Of a stretch of 64,000 nt of DNA, positions 43,555-51,562 are shown one piece after another. The notes under the pieces were generated by a model. It was not told the DNA's origin, did not search any database, and saw only the letters and a list, made by a program, of their open reading frames with translations. Each line of letters starts with the position of its first letter. Within the stretch, counting starts at the first letter, position 1. The translations under genes and the position numbers were made by a program. The stretch spans positions 124,001 through 188,000 of the forward strand of contig NZ_JAHXBG010000021.1 in NCBI RefSeq assembly GCF_020103725.1. The letters run 5' to 3'. Origin of the DNA: Hyalangium gracile (GTDB lineage: Bacteria; Myxococcota; Myxococcia; Myxococcales; Myxococcaceae).

Positions 43555-46500
43555 TCACCTCCGCGGGAGCGTGACGATGAACTCCGCGTACTCGCCCTCC
43601 CGTGTCTCGACCCGGAGGGTGCCGTTGTTGCCCTGCTCGATGATCTCCCGGCTGAGGGACAGGCCGAGCCCGGTGCCCTCGCCAGCCGGCTTCGTCGTGA
43701 AGAAGGGCTCGAAGATCCGCTGCAGCGCGGCGGCGGGGATGCCCGTGCCGTTGTCTCGGATGCGGAGCTCCACGGAGTCCCCCAGGTCGCGGCTCTTGAG
43801 CACGAGCTCGGGCACGTACCCCTGCCCGGCGCTCGCCTTACGCTTCGCGCTGACCGAGAAGCACGCGTTGTTCAGGAGGTTCAGCAGCACCTGCCCCACC
43901 TCGTGCTGGGACACCTTCACCAGGCCGAGTGAGGCGTCCAGCTCCAGCAGGAGCGTGACGGTGAAGGACGGATCGCTGGCTCGCGCCGCCTGACAGGCCA
44001 GGCTCGCGGACTCGCGGAGGAGGAGGTTGAGGTCCGTCTCCGTCCGCTCGCTGGAGATGCCTCGGGCGTGCTGCAGCATCGAGCCGATGATGCGGGAGGC
44101 GCGGTCTCCGTGCTCGAGCACCTTGGAGAGGCTGGTCTTCATGTCCGCGCCGATGCCCTGGAGGAACTCCGCCTGCGTCGGCTCGAGGCGCTGGGAGAGC
44201 CGCGGCAGCTCCCCGACGAGCTCATCGCACAGCTCCGCCGTGTGCTCGGAGAAGTTGAGGATGAAGTTCATCGGGTTGCGGATCTCGTGGGCAATGCCCG
44301 CGGTGAGCGAGCCGAGCGCCGCCAGCCGGCTCTGGGTGATGAGCTGGTCCTGCGTGTCTCGCAGCTCCTGGAGCGTGGCCGCCAGCGTCTCGTTCTTCTC
44401 CGTCAGCTCCCGCGTCCGCGCCTTCACCCGCTGATCCAGCGTCTCGTAGAGCACCGCGTTCTCCAGGGCGATGGCGGCCTGGGTGGCCAGCAGCTGCAGG
44501 GTGTGGGTGCGCTCCGGCGTGAACGCGCCGACCGTGAGGCTGTTCTCCAGGTAGAGGATGCCTCGCCGTCGGGCCTGTCCCACCGCTGGCAGGCAGAGCA
44601 CCGAGCGCACCCGGCGCGAGGCGATGTCGGGATCTCCCCGGAAGGACGCATCCTCCAGGGCATCGTCCAGCACCACCGTCTTCCCCGTGCGCTGGACGTA
44701 CTGGATGAGGCTGCGCGGGACGTCGGAGCAGCTCTCCAGGGGCACCGACTGCTGCACCTGGACGGTGTCCGCCTCCAGGGAGACGGTGGCCTCGACGAGC
44801 AGGCGCCCCTCTCGCTCGAGGATGAGGACGCCGCGACGCGCCCCCGCGTTCTCCATCCCGATGCGGACGATGCGCTCCATCAGCCGGCCAAGGACGATCT
44901 CTCCCGAGAGCGCCTGGGCCGCCTTCATGACGGTGGCCAGATCGATGCGCTCGGCGTGCAGGCGCGAGGGGTCTACCGCCGCTCGCGCGGGGGCCTGGGA
45001 CTTCGCGGCGCCGAAGAGCTCGGGATGGTCCGCCTCCAGGCTCGCGCCCTTGGTAGCCGCCCCCCAGCGGGAGTACAGGAGGTGTGACTCCAGCAGGTAG
45101 CCCCTGGCCGCCTTGGGCCGCCCCAGCTCGAGGTAGTGTCTGCCGGCCAGCTCGTTGGCGAGCGCCTCGTGATGCAGGTACCCGGCCTCCCGCGCGGAGG
45201 CAATGGCCTCCTCATACAGCCGCGACGCCGGCTCGGACTCTCCCACCAGGCGCGCATGCTCCGCCGAGATGAGCAGGAGTTCGTGCTGGTAGTTGGCGGG
45301 GCACTGCTCCGCCCACTCGCGCACCTGCTCACGGTGCGAGGCGATCTCTCGCAGCCGCTCCTGGCGCTCCGAGGGCCCGGCCTTCGCGCACCGCGCGGCG
45401 AGGATGAGCGCGCGGTATAGGAAGTGGGTGGAGTAGTGCATCGTCCGGGGGACGATCTCGCGGCGCTTGTCCGCCTCATCGCTGGCCCGGAGCGCACCCT
45501 CGAAGTCGCCCCGGAGGTAGGAGACCAGGGACAGGAGCAGGTAGTACCAGTGGATGGCGAACTCGGCGTGGAGCCGCTCGAAGCGCTGGACGACAGCCTC
45601 CTCGCGAAACTCCTCCGCCTCCTCCGGGCCCGGGCGCAGCGCGCCTCCCTGCAGGCCGCGGACGAGGTGCTGCATCACTCGCAGCGACTCATGGAGGGGG
45701 GCGTAGCCGGAGGAGCGGACGTAGTCCTGGTACAGCAACCCCGTCTCGTGGACCTCGGAGAGGGGGCTGCCCTTGATGAACCTGGCGACCCAGATCCACA
45801 TCGCGGCCCACGCGCCCCACCACCGATCGCCCGAGCGCAGGGCGTACTGATAGGACTCCTCGTAGAGGGGGATGTTCGTCCCGACCGGGTTGACGAAGTG
45901 GTTGATGAAGTTGGCGAAGGTGTTGTTCACCTTCGGGATGACCAGCGGGTGCTTGAACTTCTGGCTGACGGCCATCGCCAGCTTCCCGAAGGCGTAGGCG
46001 CGGGCGTAGTCCCCCTGCATCGCCAGCACCATGCCGTAGGCCACGTAGCCACAGGCCGAGAACTCCGAGTTACCGCTCGACAGCGAGAGCGCCGCCATGT
46101 GCAAGGCCGTCAGGTAGACCGGCATCGGCTCTCCCATCATCAGCGCGCACGTCCACGTCTCGTGGAGCAGCGCCAGGCAGCTGGCCTTCTCCGTGTCCTG
46201 CATCACCGGCAGCGCCACGAACTCCTGGAGCTCCCGCTCGCCGATGAGCCGCTGGAGCTCCGCGGTCCTGGCCTCGATCAGCGCCCCGGCTGCGTCCGGC
46301 TCCGTCGGCAGCTCGATGCCCAGGAGCCGCAGGCCCTCCCGGCCCAGCTCGAACCCCTCCTGGACCTTCGCCGAGGTCTGGAGGATGCGGCACATGAGCG
46401 GGTAGAGCTCACCGAGGTGCTCGCGGGTCTTCGCCCGCCGCGCGGCGAGCGCGAACAGCGCCTCGGCCCGCTCGAGGTGGCCGCAGAGGAACGAGCTCTC

Positions 46501-48906
46501 GATCAAGTCGCGGTGGAGGGCGAACGTGAGCTCGGAGTGGCTGTCCCAGGCATCCTCTGGGAGCAACCGGAGGCCTTGCTGCAGGTAGCTGACGGCGGCC
46601 TCGTAGGCGGTGGTGGCCCTGGCGCGCTGAGCGGCCAGCAGGTTCATGCGGGCACAGGTGGACCGCTCCGCCGCCGAGGCCATCAGCCCGCTGCCGAGGT
46701 TGAGGTGGCTGACCAGCTCGAAGATGCGCTCGCTCTGCTGCTCCGGGGTGAGCTTCTCGAGCAGCCGCTGACCGATCCGCAGGCTGAGCGCTTCCTGCTG
46801 GTCCTCGGGAATCTGGGAGCGCGCCGCCTTCCGGACCCGATCGTGCGCAAAGCGGTAGAGGACCTGCGTCGGCTGGGGGGCGTCCTTCCGCTCTTCCCGA
46901 GCCCAGAGGTAGTACTGGGAGCTGTTGTCGTGCAGCACGAGGAGCCCATCCCGCGCCGGGTCCCAGAGCCACTGGGCGACGCTGCGGAGTGGAGCGTCGA
47001 GGATGATGGAGACGGAGCCGAGATCGAAGGTGCCGCCGAGGCTGCTGGCCAGCATGAGCGCCCGCTGCGTCTGCTCGGGGTAGCGCTTGATCTTCTTCAC
47101 CATGAGCTCGACGACGTTCTCGCTGACCCCGAGGCGCTGAAGCCGCCCGAGGTTCCACGTCCAGCGCCGCTCCTGGGAGTCGAAGCGCAGGAGCCCGTCC
47201 TGGTACAGGGTGTCGAAGAGCTGGGTGATGAAGAAGGGGTTGCCGCCCGTCTTCTCCAGGACGAGCTCGGCCAGCGGCTGGCCCACGGCCACCGGGCAGC
47301 CCAGGGTGTCCGTCACCATCGTCACCACCTGCTCCAGGTGGAGAGGCCCCATGGAGATCCGCGTGGGCGGCGGCGTGCGCTGCTCCAGCTCGGCGAGCGC
47401 GAGCGCCAGCGGATCCGTCGGAAGGACTTCGTCGTCACGGCAGGCGCCGACGATCAGCAGATGCGAGGCGGACGGGCTCGTGGCGAGCTGGGTGAGGAAG
47501 CGCAGGGAGGCGGGCTCGAGCCACTGCAGATCATCCAGGAAGATGACCAGCGGGTGCGCCACCGTGGCGAACGCCAGCAGGAACTGAGTGAGGGCGGCCT
47601 CGAACCGGCTGTGCGTCTCCGCCGCGGGAAGCGCGGGCAGGAGGGGCTGCTCTCCCAGGACGTACACGAGCTCGGGGACCCGCTCGATGAGCAGCTGCCC
47701 GTTGCCGTTCACCGCGTCGCGCAGGACGGAGCGCCACTGCTCCAGTCGCGCCTCGCTCTCGGTGAGCAGCTGGCGCGCCAGCTCCTCGAGCACCTGGGTG
47801 AAGATGGACAGCGGCGTCTGCCCTACCTGATCGCACTTGCCGGTGGCGAAGTAGCCGCGCCGCGCCGCGATGGGCTTGTGGATCTCCCGCACGACGACGG
47901 ACTTGCCCACCCCGGAGGGGCCTCCGACGATGAGCAGCTCGACGCGGCCCGCGGCGGCCCGCTCGAAGGCGGCCATGAGCGTGGCCAGGGCCTCCTCGCG
48001 GCCATAGAGCTTCTCGGAGATGTGCAGCGTCCGGCGGACATCCTGCTGGCCTGGCGGAAAGGGGGCGATGTGGCCGGTGGCCTCCAGCTGGCGCGCGCAC
48101 TCGGAGAGATCCGCCAGCAGCCCTTCGGCGCTCTGGTAGCGGTCCTCCGCGTTCTTCTCCAGGAGCTTGCAGAGGATGGCGGAGAGCGGCTCGGGGATGG
48201 AGGGCCGCCGCAGGTGCGGAGGCTGGGGCGGCCGGGCGATGTGACAGGAGATGAGCTCCACGGCCTCCTGCGTGTCGAAGGGCGGAGTGCCCACCAGCAG
48301 GTGATAGAAGGTCGCTCCCAGCGCATAGAGGTCCGCGCGATGATCGATGGCGCGGTTCATCCGGCCCGTCTGCTCCGGGGAGATGTAGGCCAGCGTTCCC
48401 TCGATGAGCGCGGACGTCCGGAACTCCTGCCGCTCCCGGGTGAGGATGGAGGCCAGGGCGAAGTTCCCCAGCTTCACCTGCCGGGAATGCGGGTTGTAGA
48501 AGACGTTGGCGGGGCAGATGTCCTTGTGGATGATTTCGTGCCGGTGAAGGGACTCCACGGCACGGGTGAGTGCCTGCGCCACTTCCAGGAAGCGCCCCAC
48601 CTCGAATGGCCCGTGCGTGGCCAGATGGTCAGCCAGCGAGATCGCCCCAAAGTCTTCCAGGACGAGCGTGCACGAGCGCCCATGAGGGACGAGCGCGAGG
48701 TGCTGGACGATTCCCTCCACCTCCAGCTTGCGGCCGATCTCGTGCTCGCGCTCGAGCAGCGCCAGCTCCGCCGGCAGGGGATAGGGAGCGACCGGCGTCT
48801 TGAGGATGACGAAGCAGCCCTCCCGCTCCGAGTAGGCGCGGTGGATGACCGACCCTGAGCCCTGGTGCAACTTCTCCTCGATACGGTATCCAGGGATGGC
48901 CTGCAT
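43555..48906 (-). CDS. Trifunctional Ser/Thr kinase - AAA ATPase - GAF histidine kinase, with degenerate DFG
   Basis: 1783 residues from ATG 48906; ATG 48942 would add 12. Order: kinase-like domain (~1-265), AAA ATPase (~290-600; Walker A GGPSGVGKS, Walker B VIFLDDLQW), long helical repeat region (~650-1330), GAF (~1370-1520), HisKA/HATPase (~1560-1783; H-box GIAHEIRNPMNF, N-box LLNLLNNACFS, G1 DNGTGIP, G2 GTGLGLSL). This is the known large multi-output kinase family of myxobacteria and cyanobacteria. Oddity: the Ser/Thr kinase has HKDICPANV in the catalytic loop but VKLGNFALAS where family members have a DFG motif, so Mg-binding Asp is Asn. The VILK lysine remains. It may be a pseudokinase scaffold. 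The histidine kinase part looks intact. Confidence 0.92.
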   Translation of the reverse strand: MQAIPGYRIEEKLHQGSGSVIHRAYSEREGCFVILKTPVAPYPLPAELALLEREHEIGRKLEVEGIVQHLALVPHGRSCTLVLEDFGAISLADHLATHGPFEVGRFLEVAQALTRAVESLHRHEIIHKDICPANVFYNPHSRQVKLGNFALASILTRERQEFRTSALIEGTLAYISPEQTGRMNRAIDHRADLYALGATFYHLLVGTPPFDTQEAVELISCHIARPPQPPHLRRPSIPEPLSAILCKLLEKNAEDRYQSAEGLLADLSECARQLEATGHIAPFPPGQQDVRRTLHISEKLYGREEALATLMAAFERAAAGRVELLIVGGPSGVGKSVVVREIHKPIAARRGYFATGKCDQVGQTPLSIFTQVLEELARQLLTESEARLEQWRSVLRDAVNGNGQLLIERVPELVYVLGEQPLLPALPAAETHSRFEAALTQFLLAFATVAHPLVIFLDDLQWLEPASLRFLTQLATSPSASHLLIVGACRDDEVLPTDPLALALAELEQRTPPPTRISMGPLHLEQVVTMVTDTLGCPVAVGQPLAELVLEKTGGNPFFITQLFDTLYQDGLLRFDSQERRWTWNLGRLQRLGVSENVVELMVKKIKRYPEQTQRALMLASSLGGTFDLGSVSIILDAPLRSVAQWLWDPARDGLLVLHDNSSQYYLWAREERKDAPQPTQVLYRFAHDRVRKAARSQIPEDQQEALSLRIGQRLLEKLTPEQQSERIFELVSHLNLGSGLMASAAERSTCARMNLLAAQRARATTAYEAAVSYLQQGLRLLPEDAWDSHSELTFALHRDLIESSFLCGHLERAEALFALAARRAKTREHLGELYPLMCRILQTSAKVQEGFELGREGLRLLGIELPTEPDAAGALIEARTAELQRLIGERELQEFVALPVMQDTEKASCLALLHETWTCALMMGEPMPVYLTALHMAALSLSSGNSEFSACGYVAYGMVLAMQGDYARAYAFGKLAMAVSQKFKHPLVIPKVNNTFANFINHFVNPVGTNIPLYEESYQYALRSGDRWWGAWAAMWIWVARFIKGSPLSEVHETGLLYQDYVRSSGYAPLHESLRVMQHLVRGLQGGALRPGPEEAEEFREEAVVQRFERLHAEFAIHWYYLLLSLVSYLRGDFEGALRASDEADKRREIVPRTMHYSTHFLYRALILAARCAKAGPSERQERLREIASHREQVREWAEQCPANYQHELLLISAEHARLVGESEPASRLYEEAIASAREAGYLHHEALANELAGRHYLELGRPKAARGYLLESHLLYSRWGAATKGASLEADHPELFGAAKSQAPARAAVDPSRLHAERIDLATVMKAAQALSGEIVLGRLMERIVRIGMENAGARRGVLILEREGRLLVEATVSLEADTVQVQQSVPLESCSDVPRSLIQYVQRTGKTVVLDDALEDASFRGDPDIASRRVRSVLCLPAVGQARRRGILYLENSLTVGAFTPERTHTLQLLATQAAIALENAVLYETLDQRVKARTRELTEKNETLAATLQELRDTQDQLITQSRLAALGSLTAGIAHEIRNPMNFILNFSEHTAELCDELVGELPRLSQRLEPTQAEFLQGIGADMKTSLSKVLEHGDRASRIIGSMLQHARGISSERTETDLNLLLRESASLACQAARASDPSFTVTLLLELDASLGLVKVSQHEVGQVLLNLLNNACFSVSAKRKASAGQGYVPELVLKSRDLGDSVELRIRDNGTGIPAAALQRIFEPFFTTKPAGEGTGLGLSLSREIIEQGNNGTLRVETREGEYAEFIVTLPRR

Positions 48907-49160
48907 GCGGCTGGAGATGGCTCCTGCGGTGGGGGGCGCCATCCTACAGCGTGATGAAGCCTCCAGGGGCAGGCTCCCCAGCGAGGAAGCAGCCTCGCCG
49001 TCATGCGCCGCCAGTGTGCCCTGAGAGGGTTTAAGGGACTCCGGATGCCGACGGGATGCGCCGCGCATCACGGGCCTCGGGAGCCATTCTGGGATGTGGG
49101 AACGGGCATGGCTCCTCCACTTGGGGATCGCTCCACCCTACGCGCGATGACGCCCCCCGC

Positions 49161-49180
49161 CCTGTGAGCCCGTTCACAGG
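49161..49180. promoter_or_regulatory. CRP-family-like operator CCTGTGA-N6-TCACAGG
   Basis: Seven-base perfect arms; the core TGTGA-N6-TCACA is exactly the Escherichia coli CRP consensus. It lies 255 bp upstream of the trifunctional kinase start and 367 bp upstream of the start at 49547. CRP-family regulators exist in myxobacteria, but whether one uses this site is unknown. Confidence 0.45.
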
Positions 49181-49190
49181 ACCTTGATGA

Positions 49191-49376
49191 AAATCTTCAC
49201 CGGGAGAGCATCAGGTCAGCTGGCCAGCGCCTGGGCCCACGGTTGGGGATCCACAGGTCGCGGTCGAGTTCGAGGCCACCTCGCGTGACGTCATCGACTC
49301 GATGCGCATCGAGGAGAAGATGACCACCGGCCAGATGGCGAAGCGCTCCGAGGAGGCCCGGCGCGCCGCGAACTGA
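49191..49376 (+). pseudogene. Possible short gene remnant
   Basis: The frame ending at TGA 49374 reads VAVEFEATSRDVIDSMR and then EEKMTTGQMAKRSEEARRAAN, with an amino-acid mix and helix pattern that looks coding. It has no good start: the frame is closed 5' by two stops at 49185-49190. An ATG at 49187 in another frame (MKIFTGRASGQLAS) suggests a frameshift in between. Probably the tail of a decayed small gene; chance coding character cannot be excluded. Confidence 0.3.
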
Positions 49377-49533
49377 GGACTGGGGCGGAGAGGCTGCTGG
49401 ACCGCGACGGGGGGGATTCCGTGGTCAGCACGGCTACCCTCTCCCACACCTGGGAGGAGCGGATCTTTTTTGCGACTGCCGGCGGCGAGAACTGTCTCTC
49501 CCGTGAGGCTTCAAAAAAGGTCCCTTTCCTACC

Positions 49534-49540
49534 AGGAGGA
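49534..49540 (+). promoter_or_regulatory. Ribosome binding site AGGAGGA deciding the GTG 49547 start
   Basis: AGGAGGA six bases before GTG 49547. It excludes the longer in-frame reading from 49421, which has no such site. Confidence 0.75.
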
Positions 49541-49546
49541 ATCCCC

Positions 49547-51010
49547 GTGTCCCTCAAGAGCGTCTCCTACAAGCCCCCGGTGCGGCCGTCTGCTCCTCCC
49601 TCCGCTCCGGCTGCACCGGCGGCGAGCGCGCCCCCGACGAGCGCCGCGTCTCCCGCGAGCACCTTCACGGCCACGCGCTTCGAGCCGCCCGCCCGTCGCC
49701 CCATGTCGCCGGACGGCACGTCGAGCACCCTGCGAAACGAGGTGCTCGGGGATGGGAAGGCCAACTGCCTGGAGAAGGCCAGCAACCTGGCGCGTCCAAA
49801 CGACACGGTGGTGCTCTTCCGGGACGCGAATGATCCCGTCGGCCACGCCGTGGTGCAGCGCCCCGATGGCAGCGTGGTGGATCCGAACAATCCGAGCATC
49901 ACCTACCCCGATCTCGGCAGCTGGCAGGCCTCCCACCCGGAGTACAACTCGCCCGCGAAGGTGCCGGCCTCGGCCCTGAAGCAGGTGCTGTCGCTGCCTC
50001 CCGGGCCGAAGCGCGATGCGGCCATCTCCGCGCTCGGTCTGTCGGGCGTGGCCAACCGCCAGGTCGCCGACGGCCCGCTGCCCTCGGGGGTGCGGGTGGA
50101 CGCCAGTGACGGCCTCAGGCTCCGCGAGGGCGCGGGCACGAACACCAAGGAGCAGCGGATGCTGACGAACGGCACCGAGCTCACCGTGCTGGGCAGCCAT
50201 GAGACCCAAACCGACTGGCTCTTCGTGCAGACCAGCGATGGGCTCACGGGCTACGTGCACCAGGGCTACGTCCAGCCCACGGACGGGCAGAGCTACCCGG
50301 GCATCGGCGATCTGGGCGACTCGCGCCAGGCCCAGGGCGGCGGCACGGTGGGCGGCTCGACGCCTCCTCCCTCCGGCCCGGCGGGGGGCTTCCAGTCGGG
50401 CTCGGTGGGCGTGTCTCCCAGCGTCACGCTGGGCACCGTCACCGAGGGGCGCACGCAGGAGAACCTCGATGCGCGTACGCCGCACTTCTCCCAGGGAGAC
50501 CCGCTCTACTCCGCCAGCACCATCCCAGCCTGGGGTGGAACCGCCAGCATCAAGGACGCGGGCTGCCTCATCACCTGCAAGGCCATGGCGATCAGCGCCT
50601 ACCAGAATGGCGATGGGCAGCCGATGGTGAGCCCGGGAGACCTGGCCGACACCTCCAACAGCGCCGCGGTGACGGTGGGTGACCGCACCTTCGTCCAGCA
50701 CAGCCCCGCGTTCGGTCAGGGGGCCATCGATCGCGCGCTCGAGCAGGGGCTGCCGGTGGCCGTGCGCCTGGACGGGCCGTACGGCGAGCACTGGGTGCTC
50801 ATCACCGGCAAGAACACCGACGGTACCTACACGGCGCGTGATCCGGGCTTCCGCGCGAACGCGGGCACCAACGACAGCTGCCAGGACATCTCCCTCACCT
50901 GGAACGGGACGACGCTCACGGGCCAGGCGCCTTTCGGCAAGGGCGCCTACACGGCGAACACCTCGGTGAACATGCACATCTACGCGCCCGAGGGGGCGTA
51001 TACGCCCTGA
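49547..51010 (+). CDS. Pro/Ala-rich protein with SH3 and C39-like cysteine peptidase domains
   Basis: 487 residues. No signal peptide: the first ~55 residues are Pro/Ala/Ser-rich (KPPVRPSAPPSAPAAPAA). Residues ~65-120 hold a papain-like or transglutaminase-like Cys/His arrangement (KANCLEKA, VGHAVVQRPDGSVVDPN). An SH3-type domain sits at ~180-245 (DGLRLREGAGTN, TGYVHQGYVQP). The last ~170 residues match the C39-like peptidase plan: Cys in DAGCLITCKAMAIS, His in GEHWVLITGK and Asp in YTARDPGF. SH3 plus cysteine peptidase suggests action on peptidoglycan or extracellular protein. The disordered N-terminus without Sec signal is like that of proteins exported by non-Sec routes. Convergent with the type III needle-like gene across a strong hairpin. 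Confidence 0.75.
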   Translation: MSLKSVSYKPPVRPSAPPSAPAAPAASAPPTSAASPASTFTATRFEPPARRPMSPDGTSSTLRNEVLGDGKANCLEKASNLARPNDTVVLFRDANDPVGHAVVQRPDGSVVDPNNPSITYPDLGSWQASHPEYNSPAKVPASALKQVLSLPPGPKRDAAISALGLSGVANRQVADGPLPSGVRVDASDGLRLREGAGTNTKEQRMLTNGTELTVLGSHETQTDWLFVQTSDGLTGYVHQGYVQPTDGQSYPGIGDLGDSRQAQGGGTVGGSTPPPSGPAGGFQSGSVGVSPSVTLGTVTEGRTQENLDARTPHFSQGDPLYSASTIPAWGGTASIKDAGCLITCKAMAISAYQNGDGQPMVSPGDLADTSNSAAVTVGDRTFVQHSPAFGQGAIDRALEQGLPVAVRLDGPYGEHWVLITGKNTDGTYTARDPGFRANAGTNDSCQDISLTWNGTTLTGQAPFGKGAYTANTSVNMHIYAPEGAYTP

Positions 51011-51023
51011 GTAGCCTCGACTT

Positions 51024-51064
51024 CGAGACGAGGCCGCCCGAGCTTGCGCCGGGCGGCTGTCTCG
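51024..51064. terminator. Bidirectional hairpin terminator between convergent genes
   Basis: Inner perfect 8-base GC arms GCCGCCCG (51033-51040) and CGGGCGGC (51050-51057), extended outward by CGAGAC (51024-51029) and GTCTCG (51059-51064). The whole structure fills the 63-bp gap between two convergent stops. There is no long T-run on either side, as is usual in this GC-rich genome. Confidence 0.6.
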
Positions 51065-51073
51065 AGGCCGTGA

Positions 51074-51289
51074 TCAACGCATGTTGTTGATGATGGCCAT
51101 GCTCATGTCGTTGAGCTTCTTCATGATGTTGCTGATGAGGCTGACGGCCTGCTGCTCCTTGTCGAGCTGCATCTGAGCCGCCATCATTCTCTGCTGGTCC
51201 GGGGGAAGCCCGGCGAGAACGTCGAGCTGAGACTGCGACAGTCCCGGGGTGCCAGCGGCGGCCTTGAACGCGGAATCAATGGTAGACAT
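51074..51289 (-). CDS. Small helical protein resembling type III secretion needle subunits
   Basis: 71 residues. AGGAGG six bases before ATG 51289 makes the start certain. The protein is a helix, a Pro/Asp turn (GLPPDQQ) and a long helix ending MSMAIINNMR. Needle proteins (PrgI, YscF, MxiH) have the same size range, helix-turn-helix hairpin with a P-x-D/P turn, and C-terminal ends such as AIIQNFR. From memory, the last 44 residues align with PrgI without gaps at about 14 identities, including P and D of the turn and AII-N-R of the tail. No secretin, ATPase or other type III gene lies in the window. No WXG motif, so ESX substrates fit less well. The convergent Pro-rich peptidase could be cargo; this is speculation. 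Confidence 0.5.
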   Translation of the reverse strand: MSTIDSAFKAAAGTPGLSQSQLDVLAGLPPDQQRMMAAQMQLDKEQQAVSLISNIMKKLNDMSMAIINNMR

Positions 51290-51390
51290 GTGGAGCCTCC
51301 TGCCGCGACAGGGTGGATTCCCTGTCGCGTTGCAGAGAGGTACCGGAGCACCAGCGAAACCTCTGTACCGCTGGGGAAGTAGGCTCGCCG

Positions 51391-51544
51391 TCAACGCGGC
51401 GAGGACTCACTGGAAGCGGTCAGCTCGTTCCAGCGGGCAACGGTCAGCTCGGTGTAGCGGGCCTTGTCCAGGCCGTAGGAGCTCCCTCATCTCCGGCTCC
51501 ATCCGTCCGCTGCCCTGCTCCTGGATGAACGCGCGACGAACCAT
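51391..51544 (-). pseudogene. Small gene with apparent one-base frameshift
   Basis: GGAGGT five bases before ATG 51544 starts MVRRAFIQEQGSGRMEPEMREL. Unshifted, the frame then becomes an Arg/Pro-rich tail and stops at 51407. Skipping one C at about 51478-51480 gives YGLDKARYTELTVARWNEL and a stop at 51391, which looks far more like protein. Either a real inactivating frameshift or a sequencing error. It lies 18 bp after the acyltransferase gene and 101 bp before the needle-like gene, same strand. Function not recognised. Confidence 0.45.
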
Positions 51545-51562
51545 CGAAGACCTCCACTTCAC

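Larger units (their letters stand above)
48907..49546. other. 640-bp intergenic region with a CRP-like site and a possible gene remnant
   Basis: Between the divergent trifunctional kinase and the C39-peptidase-like gene. It contains the perfect TGTGA-N6-TCACA site described separately, a short stretch (49191-49376) that looks like decayed coding sequence, and an A+T-richer 120 bp before the GTG at 49547 that probably includes that gene's promoter. Nothing else was recognised. Confidence 0.6.

Noticed and set aside
51074-51289. ESX/WXG100 identity for the 71-residue protein
   Set aside because: No WXG motif between the helices, too short for that family, and no ESX ATPase nearby; the turn and tail fit needle subunits better.
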